A stretch of 9,385 nucleotides of DNA from B8-G4 sp033720735 (GTDB lineage: Bacteria; Bacteroidota; Bacteroidia; Chitinophagales; Saprospiraceae). The stretch covers positions 1 to 9,385 of the forward strand of contig JAWWBX010000169.1 in NCBI GenBank assembly GCA_033720735.1. Reading direction: 5' to 3'. Of this stretch, positions 1 through 6,097 are shown piece by piece (positions within the stretch are counted from its first letter, which is position 1; each line of letters starts with the position of its first letter). Made by a program: the position numbers and the translations under genes. Under the pieces are notes generated by a model. The model worked only from the letters and a program-made list of their open reading frames with translations. It was not told where the DNA came from and made no database searches.

Positions 1-147
1 ATTCTGGCCAATGTTGCACGCCCTGCCGATCTTTGCGCCCGGCATGATGTGGCTAAAATGCCAGATCCTGGTACCGGGCCCTATCGTGCAGCCCTCATCA
101 ATGACGGCTGTTTCGTGTGCGAAATATTGCGTTTCGTTATCCATCAT
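1..147 (-). CDS. Hexapeptide-repeat N-acetyltransferase, WbpD/WlbB type (3' part outside window)
   Basis: Only the first 49 codons are present; the frame runs open off the left edge. The start is ATG at 147 (a second ATG follows at 144), two bases after the stop of the upstream dehydrogenase gene. The visible peptide contains HETAVIDEGCTIGPGTRIW (residues 11-29) followed by HFSHIMPGAKIG. This is the opening left-handed beta-helix coil pattern of acetyltransferases such as WbpD and WlbB. Those enzymes acetylate the 3-amino group of UDP-2-acetamido-3-amino-2,3-dideoxyuronic acid in the cytoplasm, using acetyl-CoA. The position directly after a nucleotide-sugar 6-dehydrogenase gene fits that pathway. 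The catalytic region is not in the window, so the exact substrate is inferred. A different hexapeptide sugar O- or N-acetyltransferase remains possible. Confidence 0.75.
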   Translation of the reverse strand, partial: MMDNETQYFAHETAVIDEGCTIGPGTRIWHFSHIMPGAKIGRACNIGQN

Positions 148-149
148 GA

Positions 150-1451
150 TCAAAGTCTCCAGTGCACCACACCCGCTTCCTGTTCTTTCTCTACGATCCC
201 CTTCAGGTCAAAAAGAATTGGATTTCTTGACATGAGTTGTTGCGCTTCGCGGATCGTCAGGTCGCGAAATGCGTCATGTCCCACTGCCAGGACAATGGCG
301 TCGTATGATGTTGATGGCGCCTCGCGGTAAGCGGTGATACCGGTGTTTTGTTCTACCTCATCCAGATCGGCATGCGGATCTACGACGTCCACCTGCATGG
401 AATAGCTTTCAAGCTCCCTCACCAGATCCACCACTTTGGAGTTGCGGATGTCCGCGACATTCTCCTTGAACGTAATGCCCAGCACCAGGATCCGGCATTC
501 ACCGGGGTGCTTGTCAAATTCAATGAGTTTTTTGACCAGACGCTCGGCAATAAAATTGGGCATATAGTCATTGACCCTTCTTCCGGCGGCGATCACCTGA
601 GGGTCATGGCCCAGCTCCCGGGCTTTGTGCAATAAATAAAACGGGTCAACGCTGATGCAATGGCCACCCACCAGGCCCGGATAGTATTTGTGAAAATTCC
701 ATTTGGTCCCGGCGGCTTCGAGTACTTCGCGCGTATCGATCCCGATATCGTTGAAGATGATCGAGAGTTCATTCACGAGTGAGATATTGATATCGCGCTG
801 GGTATTTTCGATCACTTTGGCGGCCTCGGCAACCTTGATGGATGATGCACGGTGGATGCCGGCCTGAATAATATGTCCATAGACGCAGGCGATCTGCTCC
901 AACGCCTCCGCATTATTGCCGCTGACGATCTTGAGGATCGTGGTGAGTGTCCTGACCTTGTCCCCGGGCACGATCCGTTCGGGTGAGTACCCGTACTTGA
1001 AGTCCTCACCGCCGCGCAACCCGCTCTCCTGCTCCAGCACCGGAAGGCAGTCCTCTTCGGTGCATCCGGGATAGACGGTGCTTTCGTAGACCACGTAGTC
1101 GCCCGGTTTGAGCGCACGCCCGACGCTGCGACTTGCTGACAGCAGGGGGGCGAGATCGGGCACCTTGTGTTCGTCAATATCGGTGGGTACACCGATGATG
1201 TGAAAGTGAGCCTGCCGCAGATCGCGCTCATCAGATGTAAAGGTGATGTCTGTACCATCAAAGGCCGTCGCCGGCAGCTCCCGCGAGGGATCGATGCCCT
1301 GCTTCATCATTTGCACGCGCGTGTTGTTAATGTCAAAGCCGATCACGCGAAAATGGCGTGCGAGCTCAAGGGCCAGCGGCAATCCGACATACCCAAGGCC
1401 GGTGACACTCAGTGTTTTTTTCTTTGCGACCAGGTCCTGATAGATACTCAT
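150..1451 (-). CDS. UDP-N-acetylhexosamine 6-dehydrogenase, TviB/WbpO-like
   Basis: This complete 433-residue protein oxidises C6 of a UDP-N-acetylhexosamine to the uronic acid in two NAD+-dependent steps, a cytoplasmic precursor reaction for acidic polysaccharides. The N-terminal Rossmann fold has GLGYVGLP at 18-25. The ESTVYPGC motif at 123-130 and the VAEAAKVIENTQRD segment at 207-220 match my recollection of Vi-antigen TviB closely. The catalytic cysteine is C265 in GGHCISVDP (262-270), and the C-terminal UDP-binding domain has GITFKENVADIRNS (325-338). Length is normal for the family. The ATG at 1451 lies 13 bases after the gmhA stop. The choice between UDP-GlcNAc (TviB) and UDP-GalNAc (WbpO) cannot be made from motifs. 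The neighbouring WbpD/WlbB-like acetyltransferase points to a diacetamido-uronic acid, for which the input would be UDP-GlcNAc. Confidence 0.92.
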   Translation of the reverse strand: MSIYQDLVAKKKTLSVTGLGYVGLPLALELARHFRVIGFDINNTRVQMMKQGIDPSRELPATAFDGTDITFTSDERDLRQAHFHIIGVPTDIDEHKVPDLAPLLSASRSVGRALKPGDYVVYESTVYPGCTEEDCLPVLEQESGLRGGEDFKYGYSPERIVPGDKVRTLTTILKIVSGNNAEALEQIACVYGHIIQAGIHRASSIKVAEAAKVIENTQRDINISLVNELSIIFNDIGIDTREVLEAAGTKWNFHKYYPGLVGGHCISVDPFYLLHKARELGHDPQVIAAGRRVNDYMPNFIAERLVKKLIEFDKHPGECRILVLGITFKENVADIRNSKVVDLVRELESYSMQVDVVDPHADLDEVEQNTGITAYREAPSTSYDAIVLAVGHDAFRDLTIREAQQLMSRNPILFDLKGIVEKEQEAGVVHWRL

Positions 1452-1464
1452 GATCCGTTCGCTC

Positions 1465-2043
1465 TTACTTGCTGAACATTTCGTGCTCCACCAGGCTGCA
1501 CACCAGATGACCGATCAGGATATGGGTCTCCTGGATGCGTGCGGTATCGGTTGAAGGGACTTTGATCAACAACTCGCACACCGCTGAAAATTGTCCGCCA
1601 TCTGCTCCGGTCAGGCCGATGCAGGTCATGCCCTTCTGCTGTGCCTGTTTGAGGGCGTTGACGACATTGGCTGAATTCCCCGATGTCGAAAGTGCAACCA
1701 GGATATCGCCTTTCGCACCCATGGCCTCCACCTGGCGTGCAAAGACCTGTTCGAAGCCGTAGTCGTTGGAGATGGCAGTGAGCGAGGACGTATTGACGGT
1801 AAGTGATTCGGCGTAGAGCGCCGGCCGTTCCATCCTGAACCGTCCGGAGAGTTCGGCCGCAATGTGCTGGGCATCGGCAGCAGATCCTCCGTTGCCACAG
1901 AGGAGGACCTTGCCTCCGCTGCGGAAGCACTGGACACAAGCCATGGCAATCAGCTGGATGGTCTTGAGCATCACCTCATCCGCCAGCACCTTGCGCTTGA
2001 GCTCAATGTTGTCCCTGATCTGTTCTATCACACGTTCTCTCAT
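1465..2043 (-). CDS. gmhA: Phosphoheptose isomerase (sedoheptulose-7-phosphate isomerase)
   Basis: The 192-residue protein has the same length as E. coli GmhA. It converts sedoheptulose 7-phosphate to D-glycero-D-manno-heptose 7-phosphate, the first step toward ADP- or GDP-activated heptoses. It has a single SIS domain. The phosphosugar-binding segment CGNGGSAADAQHIAAELSGRF begins at 49, a second binding motif STSGNSANV lies at 119-127, and the C-terminal QETHILIGHL lies at 171-180. By alignment with E. coli the catalytic pair Glu65/His180 corresponds to E64 and H179, both present. The start codon overlaps the cysN stop as ATGA (2040-2043), so translation is probably coupled. No heptose kinase, phosphatase or nucleotidyltransferase gene accompanies it here; these must be elsewhere, or the gene serves core LPS as well. 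Confidence 0.93.
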   Translation of the reverse strand: MRERVIEQIRDNIELKRKVLADEVMLKTIQLIAMACVQCFRSGGKVLLCGNGGSAADAQHIAAELSGRFRMERPALYAESLTVNTSSLTAISNDYGFEQVFARQVEAMGAKGDILVALSTSGNSANVVNALKQAQQKGMTCIGLTGADGGQFSAVCELLIKVPSTDTARIQETHILIGHLVCSLVEHEMFSK

Positions 2044-3329
2044 ATGATCATACCCGCTGCAACGGTGTTGTTGGATTGCTCGTCGACCAGCACGACGCTA
2101 CCGGTGATCCGGTTCTTGCGGTAGGCGTCCGTAAACAGGGGTTTGGTGGTCCTGATGGCGATGCGCGCGATGTCATTCATGGTGATCTGCTTGTCCTCGA
2201 GATCACGATGCAACGTGTTGACGTCCATCTTGTAGCGGATCTCCTTGACGATGCAGCGCGCCTCCTGCGTCGTGTGCAGGATCATATACTTGCCCCGTTG
2301 CTGGAGTGTTTTCTCCTGGTCAAACCAGCAGATCATCAGGTCGATGTCCTGAGTGACCTCGGGTTTGTTATTTTCTCTGACGATCATATCACCCCGGCTG
2401 AGGTCGTAGTCGTCTTCGAGCAATACGGTGATGGACATCGGCGGGAACGCCTCCGTTATTTCTCCGTCGAAGGAGTCTATCCTGGCGATCCGCGAAGAGA
2501 ATCCCGAGGGCAGCAGGAGTACCTCGTCACCTTTCTTGAAAACCCCTCCGGCGACCCGCCCTGCATATCCGCGATAGTCGTGAAAGGTGTCATTGTACGG
2601 TCTGATGATCGTCTGGATGGGCAACCGGCAATCGATAAAGTTGTGGTCGCTCGAGATATGTACATTCTCCAGGTAGTACATGAGCGTGGGCCCTTCGTAC
2701 CAGGTCATGTTCTTGCTGCGGGTGACGACATTGTCTCCGCGCAATGCCGAGATCGGGATAAAGTGGATATCGTAGACATCCAGCTTGGAGGCGAAACTCT
2801 CAAATTCGTCGCGCACCCGCTCGTAGACCTCCTCCTGATAATCGACCAGGTCCATCTTGTTGATGCAAATGACCAGGTGGGGGATCTGCAGGAGCGATGA
2901 AATGATCGCGTGCCGCCGTGTTTGTTCGACCACCCCGTTGCGTGCGTCGATGAGGATCAAGGCGACGTTGGCGGTAGATGCCCCGGTGACCATGTTGCGC
3001 GTATACTGGATGTGTCCCGGGGTATCGGCAATAATGAATTTGCGATGGGGTGTGGCAAAATAGCGGTAGGCGACATCGATGGTGATGCCCTGTTCGCGCT
3101 CGGCCCTCAGTCCGTCGGTCAGCAACGCCAGATTGACTTCCTCTCCCCGCCGTTCGCTCGCGCGGATGACTGCTTCATACTGATCCTGGAAAATGGATTT
3201 GCTGTCGTAAAGCATCCGTCCGATCAGGGTCGACTTCCCGTCGTCGACGGAGCCGGCGGTGGTGAAGCGGAGGAGTTCGCTATTAGTCGTTGGCTGTTGG
3301 CTTTTGGCCATTCGCTGTTCGTTCGACAT
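2040..3329 (-). CDS. cysN: Sulfate adenylyltransferase subunit 1, GTPase (CysN)
   Basis: CysN is the GTP-hydrolysing subunit that drives CysD in forming adenosine 5'-phosphosulfate (APS) from ATP and sulfate in the cytoplasm. The 429-residue protein has the translation-factor GTPase motifs: P-loop GSVDDGKS (26-33), GITIDVAY (81-88), DTPGH (102-106), NKMD (157-160) and SAL (194-196). EF-Tu-like beta-barrel domains II and III follow to the C-terminus. There is no fused C-terminal APS kinase, in line with the separate cysC. The start is placed at ATG 3329, three bases after the four-helix-bundle stop; ATG 3311 is an alternative, and a TTG at 3332 is less likely. Residues 2-18 are low-complexity and unlike other CysN N-termini. 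They are encoded by heptameric repeat DNA (3275-3316), apparently acquired with the neighbouring insertion. The conserved protein begins about residue 19 (ELLRFTTAG). Confidence 0.95.
   Translation of the reverse strand: MSNEQRMAKSQQPTTNSELLRFTTAGSVDDGKSTLIGRMLYDSKSIFQDQYEAVIRASERRGEEVNLALLTDGLRAEREQGITIDVAYRYFATPHRKFIIADTPGHIQYTRNMVTGASTANVALILIDARNGVVEQTRRHAIISSLLQIPHLVICINKMDLVDYQEEVYERVRDEFESFASKLDVYDIHFIPISALRGDNVVTRSKNMTWYEGPTLMYYLENVHISSDHNFIDCRLPIQTIIRPYNDTFHDYRGYAGRVAGGVFKKGDEVLLLPSGFSSRIARIDSFDGEITEAFPPMSITVLLEDDYDLSRGDMIVRENNKPEVTQDIDLMICWFDQEKTLQQRGKYMILHTTQEARCIVKEIRYKMDVNTLHRDLEDKQITMNDIARIAIRTTKPLFTDAYRKNRITGSVVLVDEQSNNTVAAGMII
3275..3316 (-). repeat. Heptameric AGCCAAC-like repeat array, left arm, inside cysN
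   Basis: Read on the minus strand, this stretch divides into six consecutive 7-mers: AGCGAAT, GGCCAAA, AGCCAAC, AGCCAAC, GACTAAT, AGCGAAC. The consensus is AGCCAAY. The core at 3290-3305 is a perfect 16-base match to the plus strand at 3726-3741, so the two arms form an inverted repeat around the four-helix-bundle gene. The array lies in the coding sequence of CysN; the 16-base core covers residues 9-14 (KSQQPT). The 7-base period shifts frame each unit, producing a low-complexity S/Q/T/N-rich tail. Confidence 0.8.
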
Positions 3330-3332
3330 CAA

Positions 3333-3677
3333 TTACTTGAGTTTCGTTCTAAGACTATTGAGCTTTTTCTGAAGAACCTCCAGGGGTTCAAACATGGTAT
3401 TTAGTCCTTCAAGCGCAGTAACTCTCTTGGCAATCAGGAGTTGTGTTTCAAGTTCGAATGCAGAGCCAAGGGCAATTTCAATGAACCGCTTGAATTCCCG
3501 CTGGCTGGTTCTGGCACACCCTTCAGCGATGTTGCTCGGAATGCTGATTGCAGATTTGCGCAGTTGGTCATGGAGTGTGAAATATTCTCGTGAATGCATG
3601 GCCCTGGTGATGTAAAAGACATGCTCTGCGAGTTCAACACTGTCTGACCACACCTCATACTTTCTGAAGTTTCTCAT
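3333..3677 (-). CDS. Four-helix bundle protein, S23/23S rRNA intervening-sequence family
   Basis: This 114-residue, all-helical protein has the family signature QLRKSAISIPSNIAEG at 38-53 and the later helix RFIEIALGSAFELETQL at 64-80. The family was first found in 23S rRNA intervening sequences and includes relatives of the Avd accessory protein of diversity-generating retroelements. Members form small oligomeric bundles, and no enzymatic activity is established. The start is placed at ATG 3677, where the conserved sequence begins (MRNFRKYEVW); the frame can be extended to a TTG at 3707. It separates cysD from cysN, which are normally adjacent. It is flanked by inverted heptamer arrays and is AT-richer than its neighbours (40% G+C over 3321-3420 by my count, versus 60% over 3121-3180). 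It looks like an inserted cassette. A role in sulfate activation is not implied. Confidence 0.85.
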   Translation of the reverse strand: MRNFRKYEVWSDSVELAEHVFYITRAMHSREYFTLHDQLRKSAISIPSNIAEGCARTSQREFKRFIEIALGSAFELETQLLIAKRVTALEGLNTMFEPLEVLQKKLNSLRTKLK

Positions 3678-3707
3678 GATATGATATTGGTTTAGTGAGT
3701 AATTCAA

Positions 3708-3749
3708 TACCTAATGCTAATCGCAAAAAGCCAACAGCCAATAGCTAGA
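3708..3749 (+). repeat. Heptameric AGCCAAT-like repeat array, right arm, at cysD end
   Basis: The plus strand divides into TACCTAA, TGCTAAT, CGCAAAA, AGCCAAC, AGCCAAT, AGCTAGA, which are degenerate 7-mers of the same family as those at 3275-3316 but in the opposite orientation. The shared 16-base core is 3726-3741. The array includes the cysD stop codon (TAG, 3745-3747 on the minus strand) and fills most of the 67-base gap between cysD and the four-helix-bundle start. The outer units are weaker matches than the central two, so the array boundary is approximate. Confidence 0.7.
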
Positions 3750-4647
3750 AATACCCCTCCTTCTTCCTGTCCTCCATCGCCGTTTCCGAGCGCTTGTCGT
3801 CGGCCCGTCCGCCGCGCTCGGTCATGCGCGTGGTGGCCACCTCGGCAATGATCTCTTCGACCGTCGAGGCGGTTGACTTCCAGACCCCGGTGCAGGTCAT
3901 GTCGCCAATCGTGCGGCAGCGCACCATCTCCGTATAGACTGTTTCTTCGTCGCGGCGGTTGATATAGGGGGAGTCAGCCAGCAGCATGCCGTCGCGCTCA
4001 AAGACCTTGCGCTGGTGAGCGAAGTACAACGACGGCAATGGCACATTTTCCATCGCCAGGTACTGCCATACGTCCAACTCCGTCCAGTTGGAGATCGGAA
4101 AGACCCGGAAGTGCTCGCCCATGTGCTTCTTGGCATTGAACAGGTTCCACAGCTCCGGCCGCTGGTTTTTGGGATCCCACTGACCAAATTCATCGCGATG
4201 TGAGAAGAACCGCTCCTTGGCCCGTGCCTTTTCCTCGTCGCGGCGCCCGCCGCCCAGTGCTGCATCAAACTTCCCTTCCTCAAGAGCCTGCAGCAAGACA
4301 AAGGTCTGGAGCAGATTGCGGCTGGCGCTGAATCCTTTCTCTTCGACCAGGTGCCCTTCGTCAATCGCCTTCTGGACCGACCCGACATGCAACTTCAGAT
4401 TGTATTCTTCGATCAGGTTGTCGCGGTACTCCAGTGTTTCCGGGAAGTTGTGCCCGGTATCAATGTGCAGCAACGGGAAGGGTACCCGTGCCGGATAGAA
4501 TGCCTTGACCGCCAGGTAGGCCATCAGGATGCTGTCCTTGCCACCCGAGAACAACAAAACGGGATTTTCGAATTGTGCCGCGACTTCGCGCATCACAAAG
4601 ATCGATTCCGCTTCCAGTTCCTTCAGGTGATTCAGATAGTACTTCAT
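3745..4647 (-). CDS. cysD: Sulfate adenylyltransferase subunit 2 (CysD)
   Basis: CysD is the ATP-binding catalytic subunit of ATP sulfurylase. With the CysN GTPase it makes APS and pyrophosphate. The 300-residue length is close to E. coli CysD (302). The PP-loop of the N-type ATP pyrophosphatase/PAPS-reductase fold is SGGKDS at 34-39. LLHIDTGHNFPET (59-71), GGGRRDEEKARAKER (132-146) and FPISNWTELDVWQYL (183-197) follow, and the C-terminus ends in the family's usual KKEGYF. The frame is open upstream to 4698, but the start is set at ATG 4647 because the conserved N-terminus begins there and the ATG overlaps the cysC stop as ATGA. The stop codon lies in repeat DNA that marks the edge of the four-helix-bundle insertion, yet the protein itself appears complete. 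Confidence 0.95.
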   Translation of the reverse strand: MKYYLNHLKELEAESIFVMREVAAQFENPVLLFSGGKDSILMAYLAVKAFYPARVPFPLLHIDTGHNFPETLEYRDNLIEEYNLKLHVGSVQKAIDEGHLVEEKGFSASRNLLQTFVLLQALEEGKFDAALGGGRRDEEKARAKERFFSHRDEFGQWDPKNQRPELWNLFNAKKHMGEHFRVFPISNWTELDVWQYLAMENVPLPSLYFAHQRKVFERDGMLLADSPYINRRDEETVYTEMVRCRTIGDMTCTGVWKSTASTVEEIIAEVATTRMTERGGRADDKRSETAMEDRKKEGYF

Positions 4648-5249
4648 GCTTCGAGTTGTATCCTTGGCAGAGCATGTGTGATGATCATATCGACACACTC
4701 CTCCACCGTTCTGTTTTCTGTTTTGATCTCCAATGCAGGCGACTCCGGTGCTTCATAGGGTGCGTCGATGCCGGTAAAGTCCCTGATCTCACCGCGCCGC
4801 GCCCTGGCGTACAGGCCTTTCACATCACGTTGCTCGCAGATCGCCAACGGAGTGTTGATATAGATCTCCATAAAATCATCCGCTCCGATAATTTCCCGGG
4901 CCATGTTGCGCATCGCGCGGGTGGGACTGATAAAGCAATTGAGCGTAATCACTCCGGCCTGTACAAACAGGCGGGTGACTTCGGCGATCCGCCGGATATT
5001 CTCGACGCGATCGGCCTCTGAAAAGCCGAGGTTGTTGTTGATGCCGGAGCGAATATTGTCGCCATCCAGTACCTGCGCGAGATAACCCATTTCCACGAGT
5101 TTGCGTTCCAGGGCAATGGCGATCGTGCTTTTGCCGGATCCCGAAAGTCCGGTAAACCACAGCGCGCAGCTGTGCTGCCGCAGCAACGCCTCCCGCGTGG
5201 CACGGTCGACAAGACGGTCGAAGACCGGGTGGATGTGGCCGGCACTCAT
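4644..5249 (-). CDS. cysC: Adenylyl-sulfate kinase (APS kinase)
   Basis: This 201-residue enzyme phosphorylates APS at the 3' position, giving PAPS, the sulfuryl donor for sulfotransferases. Key segments are the Walker A loop GLSGSGKST (34-42), DGDNIR (62-67), FSEADRVENIRR (76-87), FISPTR (106-111) and the RDVKGLYARA...FTGIDAPYEAP lid region (141-168). All expected landmarks are present. The reading frame continues upstream to 5426, but that stretch is the DUF2061 gene in another frame. ATG 5249 is chosen because it overlaps the DUF2061 stop as ATGA and gives the usual family length. The gene overlaps cysD by four bases at its own end, so DUF2061, CysC and CysD are probably co-translated. APS kinase inside a polysaccharide locus suggests that PAPS is made for sulfation of the product. 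Confidence 0.95.
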   Translation of the reverse strand: MSAGHIHPVFDRLVDRATREALLRQHSCALWFTGLSGSGKSTIAIALERKLVEMGYLAQVLDGDNIRSGINNNLGFSEADRVENIRRIAEVTRLFVQAGVITLNCFISPTRAMRNMAREIIGADDFMEIYINTPLAICEQRDVKGLYARARRGEIRDFTGIDAPYEAPESPALEIKTENRTVEECVDMIITHALPRIQLEA

Positions 5250-5479
5250 TTTTTCAGTCCAAATGTCTTGCGGATACCGCCGCGCGGTACCCTCTGCCAA
5301 ATACGCTCGTGGAGGTAGTAGATCCCGATCTTTCCAACAAACTCGATCCCGCCGATCTTGAGGGCATCGCCCACTTCCCCGGTAATGATATATGCGATGG
5401 TGACCGTGGTCGCGGTCGCGATGCATCGCCAGGTGATCCCCTTGATCACGCTGCGCAGGTGTGATTCTCTTTGACTCAT
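5246..5479 (-). CDS. Small DUF2061 membrane protein
   Basis: This 77-residue protein has the DUF2061 pattern: RSVIKGITWRCIATATT (9-25), then AYIITGEVGDALKIGGIEF (29-47) and GKIGIYYLHERIWQRV (49-64). A hydrophobic segment covers about 15-33, and a second weaker one about 42-56, so it is probably an inner-membrane protein with short polar ends. Function is unknown. The ATG at 5479 is supported by a perfect AGGAGG eight bases upstream, and the stop overlaps the cysC start. I recall DUF2061 genes beside sulfate-activation genes in other bacteria, which suggests a supporting role in that pathway, such as membrane tethering or transport of a substrate; that role is inference. Confidence 0.85.
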   Translation of the reverse strand: MSQRESHLRSVIKGITWRCIATATTVTIAYIITGEVGDALKIGGIEFVGKIGIYYLHERIWQRVPRGGIRKTFGLKK

Positions 5480-5487
5480 ATCATGTG

Positions 5488-5493
5488 CCTCCT
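5488..5493 (-). promoter_or_regulatory. Strong Shine-Dalgarno site for the DUF2061 gene
   Basis: AGGAGG lies eight bases before the ATG at 5479. It is the only full anti-SD match I see before any gene in the window. The other starts either overlap the previous stop or lack a recognisable site. It supports the chosen start and independent ribosome loading on the sulfate-activation block. Confidence 0.7.
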
Positions 5494-5510
5494 CGGCATG
5501 GCTTCGCCGT

Positions 5511-5533
5511 TGATAAGTCGCAGGCGCTTATCA
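5511..5533. promoter_or_regulatory. Hairpin-forming inverted repeat in the nusG-like / DUF2061 gap
   Basis: The plus strand reads TGATAAG-T-CG, loop CAGG, CG-CTTATCA: nine paired bases with one bulged T and a four-base loop. It sits in the middle of the longest intergenic gap (5480-5569, 90 bases). No T-run follows on the transcribed strand, so it is unlikely to be an intrinsic terminator. It could pause polymerase, protect processed mRNA or be a protein-binding site. Its function is not known. Confidence 0.5.
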
Positions 5534-5569
5534 CTCATGCTTTCGTTTATACCATGTCCCTGCAGGCAG

Positions 5570-6097
5570 TCAGACCACCTGTTCCAGGACGTCAATTCTT
5601 CTCAGCATGTGCATATCGATCGTCATGCACATCTGATATCCCAGGGAGTCCAGCTCCACAACAACCTCGTGCCTCCCCTGCCGCTCAATCAGTACACCCT
5701 GAATGCCGGTGAGGCCCCCTGATACGATCTCCACGCGGTCACCTTTCAGCCAGGACCGCGGCTCGGCACTCAACTGCCTGACCTCTCCAACAATCCGCTT
5801 GAGGAGTGCGATCTCATGCTCTCTGACCCCGGCGACCTTGCCATCGAAGCGCACGAAGTCGACCACGTGCGGTGTTTCCAGCACGCGGACCATCTCTCTT
5901 TTGCCAATGCGCACAAACACATAGCAGCTGATCAGGGGAACCTGGTAGGTCTTGATCTTGCGCGTATAGCGCTTGGTGCGGGTCAGCAGCGGTACATACA
6001 CCTCAATACCCTTGCGCTGCAACTGTGCTGCAACATGCTTCTCACACTTGAAGCGTGTGGTGATCGCATACCAGCCCGGACGTGTCCCCTCAATCAT
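5570..6097 (-). CDS. NusG-like (NusG-SP) antiterminator, UpxY-like
   Basis: This 175-residue specialised NusG paralogue is expected to bind RNA polymerase and let it read through long polysaccharide operons. The N-terminal NGN domain opens with GWYAITTRFKCEKHV (8-22) and includes VPLISCYVFVRI (53-64). A linker leads to a C-terminal KOW motif, KGDRVEIVSGGLTGIQGVLI (118-137). The size and the location in a capsule/EPS-type locus fit UpxY-type regulators of Bacteroidota rather than housekeeping NusG, which sits beside secE and ribosomal protein genes. The ATG at 6097 overlaps the stop of the winged-helix gene (ATGA, 6094-6097). It lies inside the operon, behind rfbB, rfbA and wzz, not at the usual leading position. 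No UpxZ-like partner gene is present in the window. Confidence 0.88.
   Translation of the reverse strand: MIEGTRPGWYAITTRFKCEKHVAAQLQRKGIEVYVPLLTRTKRYTRKIKTYQVPLISCYVFVRIGKREMVRVLETPHVVDFVRFDGKVAGVREHEIALLKRIVGEVRQLSAEPRSWLKGDRVEIVSGGLTGIQGVLIERQGRHEVVVELDSLGYQMCMTIDMHMLRRIDVLEQVV

Noticed and set aside
2076..2900. A 274-codon plus-strand open frame opposite cysN
   Set aside because: It is antisense to a fully conserved CysN with all GTPase motifs, has no recognisable domain, and is explained by the high G+C codon usage of the true gene.
2970..2977. GGCGGTAG, the core of the ops/JUMPstart element recruiting RfaH
   Set aside because: It is on the plus strand inside cysN, antisense to transcription, and not in a leader; a chance match.
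3275..3749. The heptamer arrays as a CRISPR or a classical insertion sequence
   Set aside because: The units are only 7 bases without spacers, and the gene between the arms is a four-helix-bundle protein, not a transposase; no clear target-site duplication was seen.
4648..4698. Upstream extension of cysD by 17 codons
   Set aside because: It lies within the cysC C-terminal coding region and is not conserved CysD sequence; ATG 4647 overlaps the cysC stop.
5250..5426. Upstream extension of the cysC frame
   Set aside because: These codons overlap the DUF2061 gene in another frame and read as an arginine/histidine-rich non-family peptide; ATG 5249 gives the usual length and an ATGA junction.
5511..5533. 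The hairpin as an intrinsic terminator
   Set aside because: No T-run follows the stem on the transcribed strand, and the operon appears to continue.
5546..5573. Sigma70-like promoter pair CTGACT / TATAAA on the minus strand
   Set aside because: The -35 box is weak, and the pattern does not match the TTG...TAnnTTTG promoter expected if the host is a Bacteroidota; kept only as a note in the gap finding.
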